A DNA stretch of 64,000 nt from Streptomyces melanogenes. Lineage in GTDB: Bacteria; Actinomycetota; Actinomycetes; Streptomycetales; Streptomycetaceae. The position numbers and the translations under genes were made by a program. This document shows, one piece after another, positions 8,029 to 16,145 of this stretch. The number at the start of each line of letters is the position of its first letter. Positions within the stretch are counted from its first letter, which is position 1. The stretch lies in the NCBI RefSeq assembly GCF_014649795.1, contig NZ_BMTS01000018.1, positions 1 to 64,000 on the forward strand, in the 5' to 3' direction. The notes beneath the pieces were generated by a model. That model did not search any database. It was not told where the DNA came from and worked only from the letters and a program-made list of their open reading frames with translations.

Positions 8029-8175
8029 CTTGGTGTGCCTGTCGCGTGAACCACGTTTCCGGCGCTGCCTGTACCGAGGTGGCCGGACTCCGGGCCCGTT
8101 CCTTCCTGGGGCGGTGACTTTCGCAGCACGTGGGCAGGCACGGTCTCTTCCCTTCGCCGTTGCCAGGAGTGCCTT

Positions 8176-9042
8176 GTGCCCGTGTCGCTTTGTCCTGCCC
8201 TCGAACTCTTCCTCGACCTGCTGCGCTGTCCGAGGTGCCGCGCCCGCCTTCGGCCCGACCTCGGCGCGCTGCGCTGCCCGGCGAGCCACACCTTCGACCT
8301 CGCCCGCCACGGCTACGTCGGCCTTCTGACGGGCACCCGCGCCACCAGCGGCGACGACGCCGCCATGGTCCGGGCCCGGGACCGATTCCTCGCCACGGGC
8401 ACGTACGAACCCATCCGACAGGCCGTGGCCCGGCTGGCGGCCGACGCCGTGCCCGAGCAGGGCACGGTCGTGGACGTCGGGTGCGGTACGGGCTACTACT
8501 TGGCCGGCGTACTCGACCAGCTGCCCGGCGCCCGTGGACTGGGCCTGGACACCTCGGTGCGCGCGCTGCGCTCGGCGGCCCGCGTCCATGAGCGAGCCGC
8601 CGCGGCGACCTGGGACGTCTTCCGTCCCTTCCCGCTGGCCGACGGGATGGCCGACGCCGTGCTGGACGTGTTCGCCCCGCGCAACCCCACCGAGTTCCAC
8701 CGGATACTGCGCCCGTCCGGCCGGTTGGTCGTGGTGCGCCCCACCGGGCGGCACCTGGCGGAACTGCGCGGCCGTGGACCCGCGGTGGTCACGGTCGACC
8801 CGGCCAAGGAGCAGCGCCTGCAGCAGGCGCTGGCCCCCTTCTTCGAGGCCACTACTACCGAGCGGGTCGAGTACGTCACGTCCCTGACCAGCCCGAAGGC
8901 CCTCGACCTGGTGGGGATGACGCCGAGCGCACGCCACCTGGGCCCTGCGGATCTGCACGCTGACGGCTTCCTGCCCGACCAGGTCACCGTCTCCGTGCTG
9001 GCCACCGCCTATAGGCCACTAGCGGGCGCACGCGCCTGCTGA
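8176..9042 (+). CDS. RlmA-type 23S rRNA (guanine-N1)-methyltransferase / putative RNA methyltransferase
   Basis: 288 residues from GTG 8176 with CCAGGAG upstream. An N-terminal zinc finger, LRCPRCRARL ... GALRCPASHTFDLARHGYV, is diagnostic of the RlmA/TlrB family that methylates G745/G748 in helix 35 of 23S rRNA. The SAM-binding Rossmann motif is TVVDVGCGTGYYL near residue 96, followed by VLDVFAPRNPTEFHRILRPSG. TlrB-type enzymes give macrolide resistance in producers, and RlmA(I) is a housekeeping enzyme (known); which applies here is not decided by sequence. The upstream attenuator favours an antibiotic-inducible gene. Confidence 0.85.
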   Translation: MPVSLCPALELFLDLLRCPRCRARLRPDLGALRCPASHTFDLARHGYVGLLTGTRATSGDDAAMVRARDRFLATGTYEPIRQAVARLAADAVPEQGTVVDVGCGTGYYLAGVLDQLPGARGLGLDTSVRALRSAARVHERAAAATWDVFRPFPLADGMADAVLDVFAPRNPTEFHRILRPSGRLVVVRPTGRHLAELRGRGPAVVTVDPAKEQRLQQALAPFFEATTTERVEYVTSLTSPKALDLVGMTPSARHLGPADLHADGFLPDQVTVSVLATAYRPLAGARAC

Positions 9043-9047
9043 CCGAC

Positions 9048-9089
9048 GGCCGCGCTGGCCGCCGATCGCGACCGAGGGCCAGCGCGGCC
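9048..9089. terminator. Bidirectional terminator
   Basis: A perfect 13-bp stem (GGCCGCGCTGGCC at 9048-9060 with its complement at 9077-9089) sits between the convergent methyltransferase and enolase genes. Confidence 0.75.
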
Positions 9090-9107
9090 TCTACCTCTGC
9101 CCGCTGT

Positions 9108-10415
9108 TCACGCCCGGCGCAGTGCGGAGCGGCCCGCGAAGCGCGCCGAGTCGCCCAGCTCCTCTTCGATCCGGATCAGTTGGTTGTACTTCGCCGTGCG
9201 GTCGGAGCGGGAGAGCGAGCCGGTCTTGATCTGGCCGCAGCCGGTCGCCACCGCCAGATCCGCGATGGTGGTGTCCTCGGTCTCGCCCGAGCGGTGCGAC
9301 ATGACGGCCGTCCAGCCCGCCTGGTGGGCCGTGGCCACCGCGCCCAGCGCCTCGGTCAGGGTCCCGATCTGGTTGACCTTGACCAGGACCGAGTTGCCGA
9401 CGCCGGTGCGGATGCCCTCGCGCAGCAGCGTCTCGTTGGTGCAGAACACGTCGTCGCCGGTGAGCTGGCAGCGGTCGCCGACGCGGGCGGTCAGCTCGCG
9501 CCAGCCGTCCAGGTCGTTCTCCGCCATCGGGTCCTCGATGGAGACGATGGGGTACGTGTCGATGAGCTTGGCCAGGTAGTCGGCGTTCTCGGAGGGGGTG
9601 CGGCGCACCCCCTCGCCCGTGTAGTCGTACACGCCGTCGCGGAAGAACTCCGACGACGCCGGGTCCATGATCAGGCCGATGTCCGTGCCCGGGCGGTAGC
9701 CGGTGCGCTCGATGGCGGTCATCACGAAGTCGAGCGCTTCCTCGGCGGTGCGCAGCGCCGGCGCGAAGCCGCCCTCGTCGCCGACGCCCGTGGAGTGCCC
9801 GGCGGCCAGCAGGTCGCGGCGCAGGGTGTGGAAGACCTCGCTGCCCATGCGTACGGCTTCGGCGAAGGTGTCGGCGCCCACCGGCGCGATCATGAACTCC
9901 TGGAAGTCCAGCGGATTGTCGGCGTGCGCGCCGCCGTTGACGATGTTCATCATCGGCAGCGGCAGGAGGTGGACGTCGGCGCCGCCGAGGTAGCGGTAGA
10001 GGGGCTGGCGGTGGGCCGCCGCAGCGGCCTTGGCGGTGGCGAGGGAGACGCCGAGGATCGCGTTGGCGCCGAGCCGGGACTTGGTGGCGGTGCCGTCGAG
10101 GGCGACCAGCGCGGCGTCGAGACCGGCCTGGTCCGCCGCGTCCCTGCCGCGTACGGACGCCGCGATCTCCCCGTTGACGTGGGCCACCGCGCGGTCGACG
10201 CCCTTGCCGTGCCAGCGCGCGGCGTCTCCGTCGCGCAGTTCCACGGCCTCCCGGGCACCGGTGGAGGCGCCGGAGGGGACAGCCGCGCGCCCCAGGGACC
10301 CGTCCGCCAGGACGACGTCGACTTCGACCGTGGGGTTGCCTCGGCTGTCGATGATCCGGCGGGCGGTGACGGTCTCGATGGCGGCGTTGATGGTTCCGCC
10401 CGTATTCGCGGACAT
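9108..10415 (-). CDS. eno: Enolase (probably a second, regulated copy)
   Basis: 435 residues from ATG 10415. Interconverts 2-phosphoglycerate and phosphoenolpyruvate. Signature elements: ARRIIDSRGNPTVEVDV at the N-terminus, VPSGASTGAREAVELRDGD, the Mg ligands in GDDVFCTNE and SIEDPMAENDLDGW, the catalytic-Lys region LVKVNQIGTLTEA and SHRSGETEDTTIADL. Full length, no missing catalytic motif seen. Streptomyces normally carries eno in a housekeeping context beside septum and division genes; here it is alone and divergent from MarR with a shared palindromic operator, which suggests a paralogue under specific control. Confidence 0.93.
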   Translation of the reverse strand: MSANTGGTINAAIETVTARRIIDSRGNPTVEVDVVLADGSLGRAAVPSGASTGAREAVELRDGDAARWHGKGVDRAVAHVNGEIAASVRGRDAADQAGLDAALVALDGTATKSRLGANAILGVSLATAKAAAAAHRQPLYRYLGGADVHLLPLPMMNIVNGGAHADNPLDFQEFMIAPVGADTFAEAVRMGSEVFHTLRRDLLAAGHSTGVGDEGGFAPALRTAEEALDFVMTAIERTGYRPGTDIGLIMDPASSEFFRDGVYDYTGEGVRRTPSENADYLAKLIDTYPIVSIEDPMAENDLDGWRELTARVGDRCQLTGDDVFCTNETLLREGIRTGVGNSVLVKVNQIGTLTEALGAVATAHQAGWTAVMSHRSGETEDTTIADLAVATGCGQIKTGSLSRSDRTAKYNQLIRIEEELGDSARFAGRSALRRA

Positions 10416-10493
10416 GGGATGTCCTTCCCGTTGTCGTGTGCCGTGGCCCCGGCTGCGACAACGCTGGCGCTGAGCCCGACAAGACCAAACCAT

Positions 10494-10532
10494 ACAGCAA
10501 TGCTGCACAGTTTTGCTGTACAGCATTGCTGT
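10494..10532. promoter_or_regulatory. MarR operator candidate between enolase and marR-type gene
   Basis: ACAGCAATGCTG (10494-10505) and CAGCATTGCTGT (10521-10532) form a perfect 12-bp inverted repeat; each arm is itself nearly palindromic, and a further ACAG/CTGT pair lies between them. Several GCTG half-sites continue to about 10555. This is the expected place for a dimeric MarR protein to control both divergent genes. Confidence 0.7.
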
Positions 10533-10578
10533 GCAGGTCAGGTGCGCAGCTTTGCTGACCAACGGGGTAAAGTGCCCT

Positions 10579-11001
10579 ATGCCCAACCCGGAAGCCGCCG
10601 CCATCGCCGTCGAACTGCGCACCGCGATGGGCAAGCTCACCCGACGCGTCAAGGACGAGGACCGCATACCGCTGGGCCAGGCCGCCGTGCTCGGCGCGCT
10701 CGACCGCAACGGCGCCATGACCACCAGCGACCTCGCTGCCGACCAGCGCGTACGCCCCCAGTCGATGGCCCGGTCGGTGGGGCTCCTCATGGAGCAGAAC
10801 CTGATCACGCGCCGGGCGCACCCCACGGACGGCCGCAAGTCGCTGGTCGAGCTGTCGGACGCGGGCCGGGCCGCGCTCGAAGCGGAGCGCGGCCGCAGGG
10901 CCGGGTGGCTCGCGCAGGCCATCGAGGCCGAACTCACCGATGAGGAGCGGGCGTTGCTGGCGCGGAGCGCCGCCCTGCTGGAGCGGCTCGCCACCCGCTA
11001 G
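10579..11001 (+). CDS. MarR-family transcriptional regulator
   Basis: 140 residues from ATG 10579 (MPNPEAAAIAVELRTAMGKL). Winged helix: PLGQAAVLGALDRNGAMTTSDLAADQRVRPQSMARSVGLLMEQNLITRR then the wing HPTDGRKSLVELSDAGRAAL. No conserved Cys for redox sensing. Divergent from enolase with a palindromic operator between, so it probably represses enolase and itself. Ligand unknown. Confidence 0.88.
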   Translation: MPNPEAAAIAVELRTAMGKLTRRVKDEDRIPLGQAAVLGALDRNGAMTTSDLAADQRVRPQSMARSVGLLMEQNLITRRAHPTDGRKSLVELSDAGRAALEAERGRRAGWLAQAIEAELTDEERALLARSAALLERLATR

Positions 11002-11191
11002 CGCCCGTCCACCACGGTCCCCGCGGGGCGGGGCATCGTTCCTCAAGCGGACGGTCCCTAGCCCACGCGGGCGGTGTCTGTCAGTCCGTAACCTTCCGGG
11101 TTCTCCGCGCGCCGAGCACGTCACTACCCTCCGAAGCGCCTGTCACACAGCGGTCGGTCCCACCGTCGCCGCGCTTCCCCAGGAGGTCACG

Positions 11192-12181
11192 TTGACCGCG
11201 CACCACCCCACCCGCAGGAGCATCCTCAAGTCCGCCGGCGGGCTCACCGCCGCCATGGCACTCGGCGCCGGAGGCGTGCTCGCGGCGGCGACGACGGCAG
11301 CGGCGGCCGACGACGGCTTCGGCCTGCACATCGTGGACCGCAACGAGGGCGACCCGAGGATGTGGTACTACCGGTTCCAGACCGACGCGATCGGCTGGAA
11401 CCCCGGGGTCAACGTGCTGCTGCCCGACGACTACCACTGGAGCGGCCGCACCTACCCCGTCCTCTACCTCTTCCACGGCGGCGGAACGGACCAGGACTTC
11501 ATCACCTTCGACCGCGAGGGCATCCGCCAGTGGACCGCCGGAAAGCCGATCATCGTCGTCATGCCCGACGGCGGCCACGCCGGCTGGTACTCCAACCCCG
11601 TCATCTCCAACGTCGGCCCCCGCAACTGGGAGCACTTCCACATCAATCAGTTACTTCCCTGGGTCGAGGCCAACTTCCACACCTTCGCCGAGTACGACGG
11701 ACGGGCCGTGGCCGGGTTCTCCATGGGCGGGTTCGGCGCGCTCAAGTACGCCGCCAAGTACTACGGCCACTTCGCGTCGGTCAGCGCTCACTCCGGCCCG
11801 GCCAGCCTGCGCCGTGACAGCGGCCTCGTCGTGCACTGGGCCAACGCCTCCGCCGCCGTCCTCGACCTCAACGGCGGCACCATCTACGGCGCACCGCTGT
11901 GGGACGAGGCCCGGGTGAACGCCGACAATCCCGTCCAGCGGATCGAGAGCTACCGCAACAAGCGGGTCTTCCTCGTCGCCGGTACCAGTCCCGACCCGGT
12001 CAACTGGTTCGACACCGTCAACGAGACGCAGGTGCTCGCCGGGCAGCGCGAGTTCCGCGGTCTGCTCGACCGGGCCGGGATCCCGCACGAGTCGTACGAG
12101 GTGCCCGGCGGCCACTTCATCCGCCACGACCTGATGCAACGCGACATCGACGGCATCATCGACCGCCTGCGGAAGGCGTGA
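11192..12181 (+). CDS. Tat-secreted alpha/beta-hydrolase (antigen 85 / feruloyl esterase-like)
   Basis: 329 residues from TTG 11192, with AGGAGG five bases upstream. The twin-arginine leader TRRSILKSAGGLTAAMALGA ends in AAA-ADD. The mature protein has the strand YPVLYLFHGGGTDQDF, the nucleophile elbow AGFSMGGFGALKYA (Ser near residue 178) and a late His in VPGGHFIRHDL, as in the putative-esterase/antigen-85 family. First gene of a three-gene secreted operon (15 bases to the M23 gene). Likely acts on an acylated polymer outside the cell; substrate unknown. Confidence 0.85.
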   Translation: MTAHHPTRRSILKSAGGLTAAMALGAGGVLAAATTAAAADDGFGLHIVDRNEGDPRMWYYRFQTDAIGWNPGVNVLLPDDYHWSGRTYPVLYLFHGGGTDQDFITFDREGIRQWTAGKPIIVVMPDGGHAGWYSNPVISNVGPRNWEHFHINQLLPWVEANFHTFAEYDGRAVAGFSMGGFGALKYAAKYYGHFASVSAHSGPASLRRDSGLVVHWANASAAVLDLNGGTIYGAPLWDEARVNADNPVQRIESYRNKRVFLVAGTSPDPVNWFDTVNETQVLAGQREFRGLLDRAGIPHESYEVPGGHFIRHDLMQRDIDGIIDRLRKA

Positions 12182-12195
12182 CGGGAGGACGTCGC

Positions 12196-13170
12196 ATGTC
12201 GTTCACCACGTCGCCCCGGCACGCGCTGCGCCTGGGGCTCGTGACGGTCGCGGCCCTGCTGCTCGGCCTGCTGGCCACGGCCCCCTCCGCGAGCGCCGCC
12301 CGGGCCGCCGGTTTCGTCGGCGCCTGTCCGACCACCGGTTTCATCTCCCGGTACTACAGCGCCGAACACAACGGCATCGACATCGCCAACGACCGCGGCA
12401 CCCCGATCTACGCTGTCGGCGACGGCGAAGTGACGATCTCCGGGTACGAACCCGGCTACGGCCAGTGGATCCGCGTCCTGCACCCCGACGGGACCATCAC
12501 CGAGTACGGCCACATGTACCAGCGGGACGTCCAGGTGGGCGACCACGTGGTGGCCGGTCAGCGGATCGCCCTGATGGGCAGCGAGGGCCAGGCCACCGGC
12601 CCGCATCTGCACCTGCGGGTCTGGGCGGACCCGGGTGCGAGCGTACGTACCGACCCCATCCCGTATCTCGCGGAGCGCGGCATCGACATGCCCTGTACGC
12701 CCGGCACCGGCCCGCACCCCAAGCCGTTGGAGTACCCGGCGGAGTCGGGACGGGTGGTGTCGGCCCGTTCGGCGGACGGCCGTCTGGAGGTCTTCGCGGC
12801 CGGGGCCGACGGCATCCACCACGCCTGGCAGCTGGGGGTCAACGGCGGCTGGTCCGAGTGGGAGCCGCTGGGAGGACCGGGTGGCGCGGAGCTGGCGATC
12901 GGCCCGAACGCCGACGGCCGCCTGGAGGTCTTCGCCCTCAACGGGACGGTCGCCCAGCACCTGTGGCAGACCGGTGTGAACGCCCCGTACGGCCAATGGG
13001 ACACCTTCGGCGGCGGCGGTACGGAAGTCACCGCGGCCACCAACGCCGACGGCCGCATAGAGGTCTTCGGGACAAGCCGCGCGGGCGTCTACCACAAGTG
13101 GCAGACGGGGATCTCGACCTGGTCCGAGTGGGCCTGGCTCAACAACACCTCCGGCCCCGCCGTCAACTGA
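12196..13170 (+). CDS. Secreted M23 metallopeptidase with propeller repeats
   Basis: 324 residues; signal peptide LGLVTVAALLLGLLATAPSASA. The M23/LytM domain (residues about 40-165) has zinc-ligand motifs HNGIDIAND and GPHLHLRVW. The remaining part has three repeats of the pattern ADGRLEVFA...HxWQ...GxWSxWxxLGG, a PLL/tectonin-like propeller. Lectin-like propellers of this sort often bind fucosylated or methylated sugars (known for PLL), so the enzyme may be targeted to a glycan. Middle gene of the secreted operon. Confidence 0.85.
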   Translation: MSFTTSPRHALRLGLVTVAALLLGLLATAPSASAARAAGFVGACPTTGFISRYYSAEHNGIDIANDRGTPIYAVGDGEVTISGYEPGYGQWIRVLHPDGTITEYGHMYQRDVQVGDHVVAGQRIALMGSEGQATGPHLHLRVWADPGASVRTDPIPYLAERGIDMPCTPGTGPHPKPLEYPAESGRVVSARSADGRLEVFAAGADGIHHAWQLGVNGGWSEWEPLGGPGGAELAIGPNADGRLEVFALNGTVAQHLWQTGVNAPYGQWDTFGGGGTEVTAATNADGRIEVFGTSRAGVYHKWQTGISTWSEWAWLNNTSGPAVN

Positions 13171-13198
13171 CCCCTGAAGGTCCCTCCGGAAGAGAGCC

Positions 13199-15196
13199 AT
13201 GCATCCGATCAGCAGGCGGCGCCTGCTGCGTACGGCCGGGGCGGGAGCACTCGTGCTCCCGCTCGCGGCCCGTACCGCCGCAGCCGCTCCCGCCGACGTC
13301 CCGCCCCACCAGTGGATCGACGCCGGGCCCTTCATATCCGTCCACGACCCGTCCACCCCCGGCCGACGCTGCTACCTCAACGACCCCACCCTCCTCCAGA
13401 CAAACGGCCGCTGGCACCTGTTCGGCATCGTCGGCGACAGCGCCGCGCCCGGTCAGGCCCCGGACAGCAGCGCCGAGACCACCTTCGCCCACGCCTCCGC
13501 GCCCACCCCGTACGGCCCGTGGACCACCCATCCCGACGCGCTGACCGTCGATCCCGCGTACTACGGCGAACAGCACCTGTGGGCACCCCATGTGATCGAG
13601 GCCGCGGGCACCTACATGTTCTACGCCGCGGGCGGAAGCGCCGGGGCCGCCGTCAACCTGGCCACCTCCACCGACCTGTTCACCTGGACCCGCGTGCCGT
13701 CGGGACCGCTGTTCCGGGGCCGGGCGGCGCGCGACCCCATGGTGGTGCGGATCGGCGGCGACTGGGTCATGTACTACACCGAGCTCTCCGCCGACGGCCA
13801 CCACCTCGTCTGCTGGCGCCGCTCCGCCGACCTGCTGCGCTGGAGTGCCCCCGGCACCGCGTTCACCGACGACAGCACCGCCGCCATGGGCGTGTCGGTC
13901 ACCGAGTCGCCGTACGTCGTCGAACGGGACGGCTGGTTCTACCTGTTCATCGGGCCGCGCGGCGGCTACGACGGCACCGACGTGCTCGCCTCCCGCGACC
14001 CCTTCCGCTACACCCTCGACGGATACGCGGGCCATGTGCCCGGCCACGCCGTCGAACCCGTCACCGACGGGCGCGACTGGTACGCGAGCGCCGCGGGATG
14101 GTTCTGGCACGGACTCCGCGTCGCGCCGCTGACCTGGCAGGACTCACCGCCCGTGTGGCAGAGCCCGGACAACCCCGTGGCCGCCTCGGACGTCCACGGC
14201 CGCCTGAACGTCTTCGCGCTCGATGCCGCCGACCGCTCGATGCTGCGGCGCGTCCAGCTCGACGCGGACGCCGACACCTGGTCGGACTGGGAGCTCTTCG
14301 GCGGACCGGCCGGTGCGGTGCCCACGCTCGGCCGCGACGCCGACGGCCGCCTGGAGGTGTTCTCGCTCGCCCCGCGATGCACCAACCTGCACCACAGGGT
14401 GCAGCGCCCGGACGGCGGCTGGGACGACTGGGAGGAGTTCGGCGGTCCGGCCGCAGCCGCACCCGCCGTCGCCCGCGACGCCGACGGCAGGCTGGAGGTC
14501 TTCGCACTCAGTCCCGGCGGCACCCTGATCGCCCGCCGCCGACAGTCCTCGCCCGGCGCCCCCGTCTGGGACCCGTGGGACGCCGGATTCGGCGGACCCG
14601 CCGGAGCACCGCCGGTCGTCGGCGTCAACGCGGACGGACGCCTTGAGGTGTTCGCCCTCACCCGTGGCGGCACGGCGATCCTGCACCGCTGGCAGCAGAC
14701 ACCGGGCGGCGCCTGGTCCCCGTGGGAGCGCTTCGGTACGGCGGCCGGTGCGGCCCCGCGCGTCAGCCGCGACGGGAGCGGACGGCTCACCGTCGCCGCG
14801 ATCGCCCCGTCCGGCGTGGCGGCCTTCCACCGGCGCCAGTCGGTGCCGAGCGGCGGCTGGGACGACTGGCAGCCGCTGTTCGGCTGGTCGACCACGGCCC
14901 CGCTGCTCGTCCCCGGCGCCGACGGCCGCCTCGAAGGCTTCACCCTCGCCCCCGGCGGCGAGCGGCTCGCCCACCGCTGGCAGCTCTCCCCCGGCGGCAC
15001 CTGGGACACCGGCGAGGACAGCACCGAGTCCGGCGTCGCGCTCGCCACCACCCCCTCGGCGGCGGCCGACGCGACCGGCCGTCTGCACCTGTTCGCGGTC
15101 ACCGCGGACGGCCGGATACGCACCCGCGTACAGGAACGGCCCAGCGGCGGCTGGCGTCCCTGGACCGCCTTCGGCACCCGCGCCGTCGCCCTCTGA
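13199..15196 (+). CDS. Tat-secreted GH43-like five-bladed propeller enzyme with C-terminal lectin-like propeller
   Basis: 665 residues; leader SRRRLLRTAGAGALVLPLAA. Residues about 40-320 fit the GH43 fold: LNDPTLLQTNGRWHLFG (base Asp), RDPMVVRIGGDW (second Asp) and VTESPYVVERDGWFYLF (acid Glu). The region from about 325 onward holds about seven ADGRLEVFAL...WDxWxxFGGPAGA repeats that match those in the M23 protein upstream. Probably removes arabinose- or xylose-like residues from a polysaccharide; the exact substrate is not inferable. Last gene of the operon. Confidence 0.82.
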   Translation: MHPISRRRLLRTAGAGALVLPLAARTAAAAPADVPPHQWIDAGPFISVHDPSTPGRRCYLNDPTLLQTNGRWHLFGIVGDSAAPGQAPDSSAETTFAHASAPTPYGPWTTHPDALTVDPAYYGEQHLWAPHVIEAAGTYMFYAAGGSAGAAVNLATSTDLFTWTRVPSGPLFRGRAARDPMVVRIGGDWVMYYTELSADGHHLVCWRRSADLLRWSAPGTAFTDDSTAAMGVSVTESPYVVERDGWFYLFIGPRGGYDGTDVLASRDPFRYTLDGYAGHVPGHAVEPVTDGRDWYASAAGWFWHGLRVAPLTWQDSPPVWQSPDNPVAASDVHGRLNVFALDAADRSMLRRVQLDADADTWSDWELFGGPAGAVPTLGRDADGRLEVFSLAPRCTNLHHRVQRPDGGWDDWEEFGGPAAAAPAVARDADGRLEVFALSPGGTLIARRRQSSPGAPVWDPWDAGFGGPAGAPPVVGVNADGRLEVFALTRGGTAILHRWQQTPGGAWSPWERFGTAAGAAPRVSRDGSGRLTVAAIAPSGVAAFHRRQSVPSGGWDDWQPLFGWSTTAPLLVPGADGRLEGFTLAPGGERLAHRWQLSPGGTWDTGEDSTESGVALATTPSAAADATGRLHLFAVTADGRIRTRVQERPSGGWRPWTAFGTRAVAL

Positions 15197-15357
15197 CCGG
15201 GCCCCCGCCCCGCCTTTCCCCATACGCACAGCTCCCGTTCCGGCGGTCACGGCCGCGCGCCGAAGTGGCGGATGCCACGCGGTGAAACAGCGGAGGCAGG
15301 CGGTAACGTTCCCTCTGTCGGACAACGGGGACGGTCGGCGCGCGGGACGGGGGAGCG

Positions 15358-16136
15358 GTGAGCGGAATTGTCATCCACCTGCCGGAGGGGAACGGCGGCG
15401 ACGCGACGACGCTGCGGCTCGGCCCCGGAGAGCGCGTCCGGTTCGGCCGGGGTTCGGCCCGTACGCCCGTCGAACTCCGCCTCGACGACGAGTCGGTGTC
15501 CCGTCTCGCCGGGGAGATCCGGGCGACGGACGACCACTGGCAGCTGAGCAATCTCAGCGCCACCCACGGCTATCTGGTGGAGAATCCGGAAGGGGCCGGA
15601 GAGTACCTGCGCGTCCCGCCGCGCCGCGTCGGCGCGCCCATTCCGTTCGAGTTCTCCCGGGTGGTGCTGCCCTCCCGCCGCGAAACGCCGCTCTCCTTCC
15701 AGGTGTTCGCGCCCGACCACGTCTATCTGGACCCGCACGCGCTCGGCGGCGGGTCCTGGGAGAGCCGCACCCTCACCGCGTACTCCCTGGACGAGACCGC
15801 CACGTACTTCCTCGTGCTCGTCGCGCTCTGCGAGCCGTGGCTGCGCGACAGTTCACCGGTCGCCGTGCCGACCACCCCGCAGGTCGTCGAGCGGCTCAGC
15901 GGCCCTGGCGCCCACGCGGGGCTGACGGCCCGTGCGGTCAGTTCGCACATCGACTACCTCGCCGACGAGAAGCTGGCATCGGCCTCCCGACGGCCACGGA
16001 CGGCTCCGAACGCGCGACCCGCCGCAACGGCAAGCGCGAGGCCGTCGTCGCCCTCGCCCTGAAGTTCGGGATCGTACGGGAGGAGCACCTCGCGCTGTTA
16101 CCCCCGCGCACCGAGCCGGCCGAGCACGGACGGTAG
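15358..16136 (+). pseudogene. FHA-domain protein gene with a one-base frameshift
   Basis: Starts at GTG 15358 behind GGGGGAG. The FHA-like N-terminal half is seen in GERVRFGRGS, DDESVSRLAGEIR and WQLSNLSATHGYLV. The frame runs correctly to SSHIDYLADEKL, then leaves homology; the continuation GIGLPTATDGSERA...REEHLALLPPRTE is in the next frame and ends at 16136. One added G in the GG at 15975-15976 would restore a protein of about 259 residues, KLGIGL at the junction. Either a real null mutation or a sequencing indel. The kinase gene starts ten bases later, so the pair was an operon. Confidence 0.75.
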
Positions 16137-16145
16137 GACGCGGTC

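Noticed and set aside
9091..11124. 677-codon minus-strand frame over enolase and MarR
   Set aside because: Wrong frame relative to the enolase motifs; Arg-rich shadow product.
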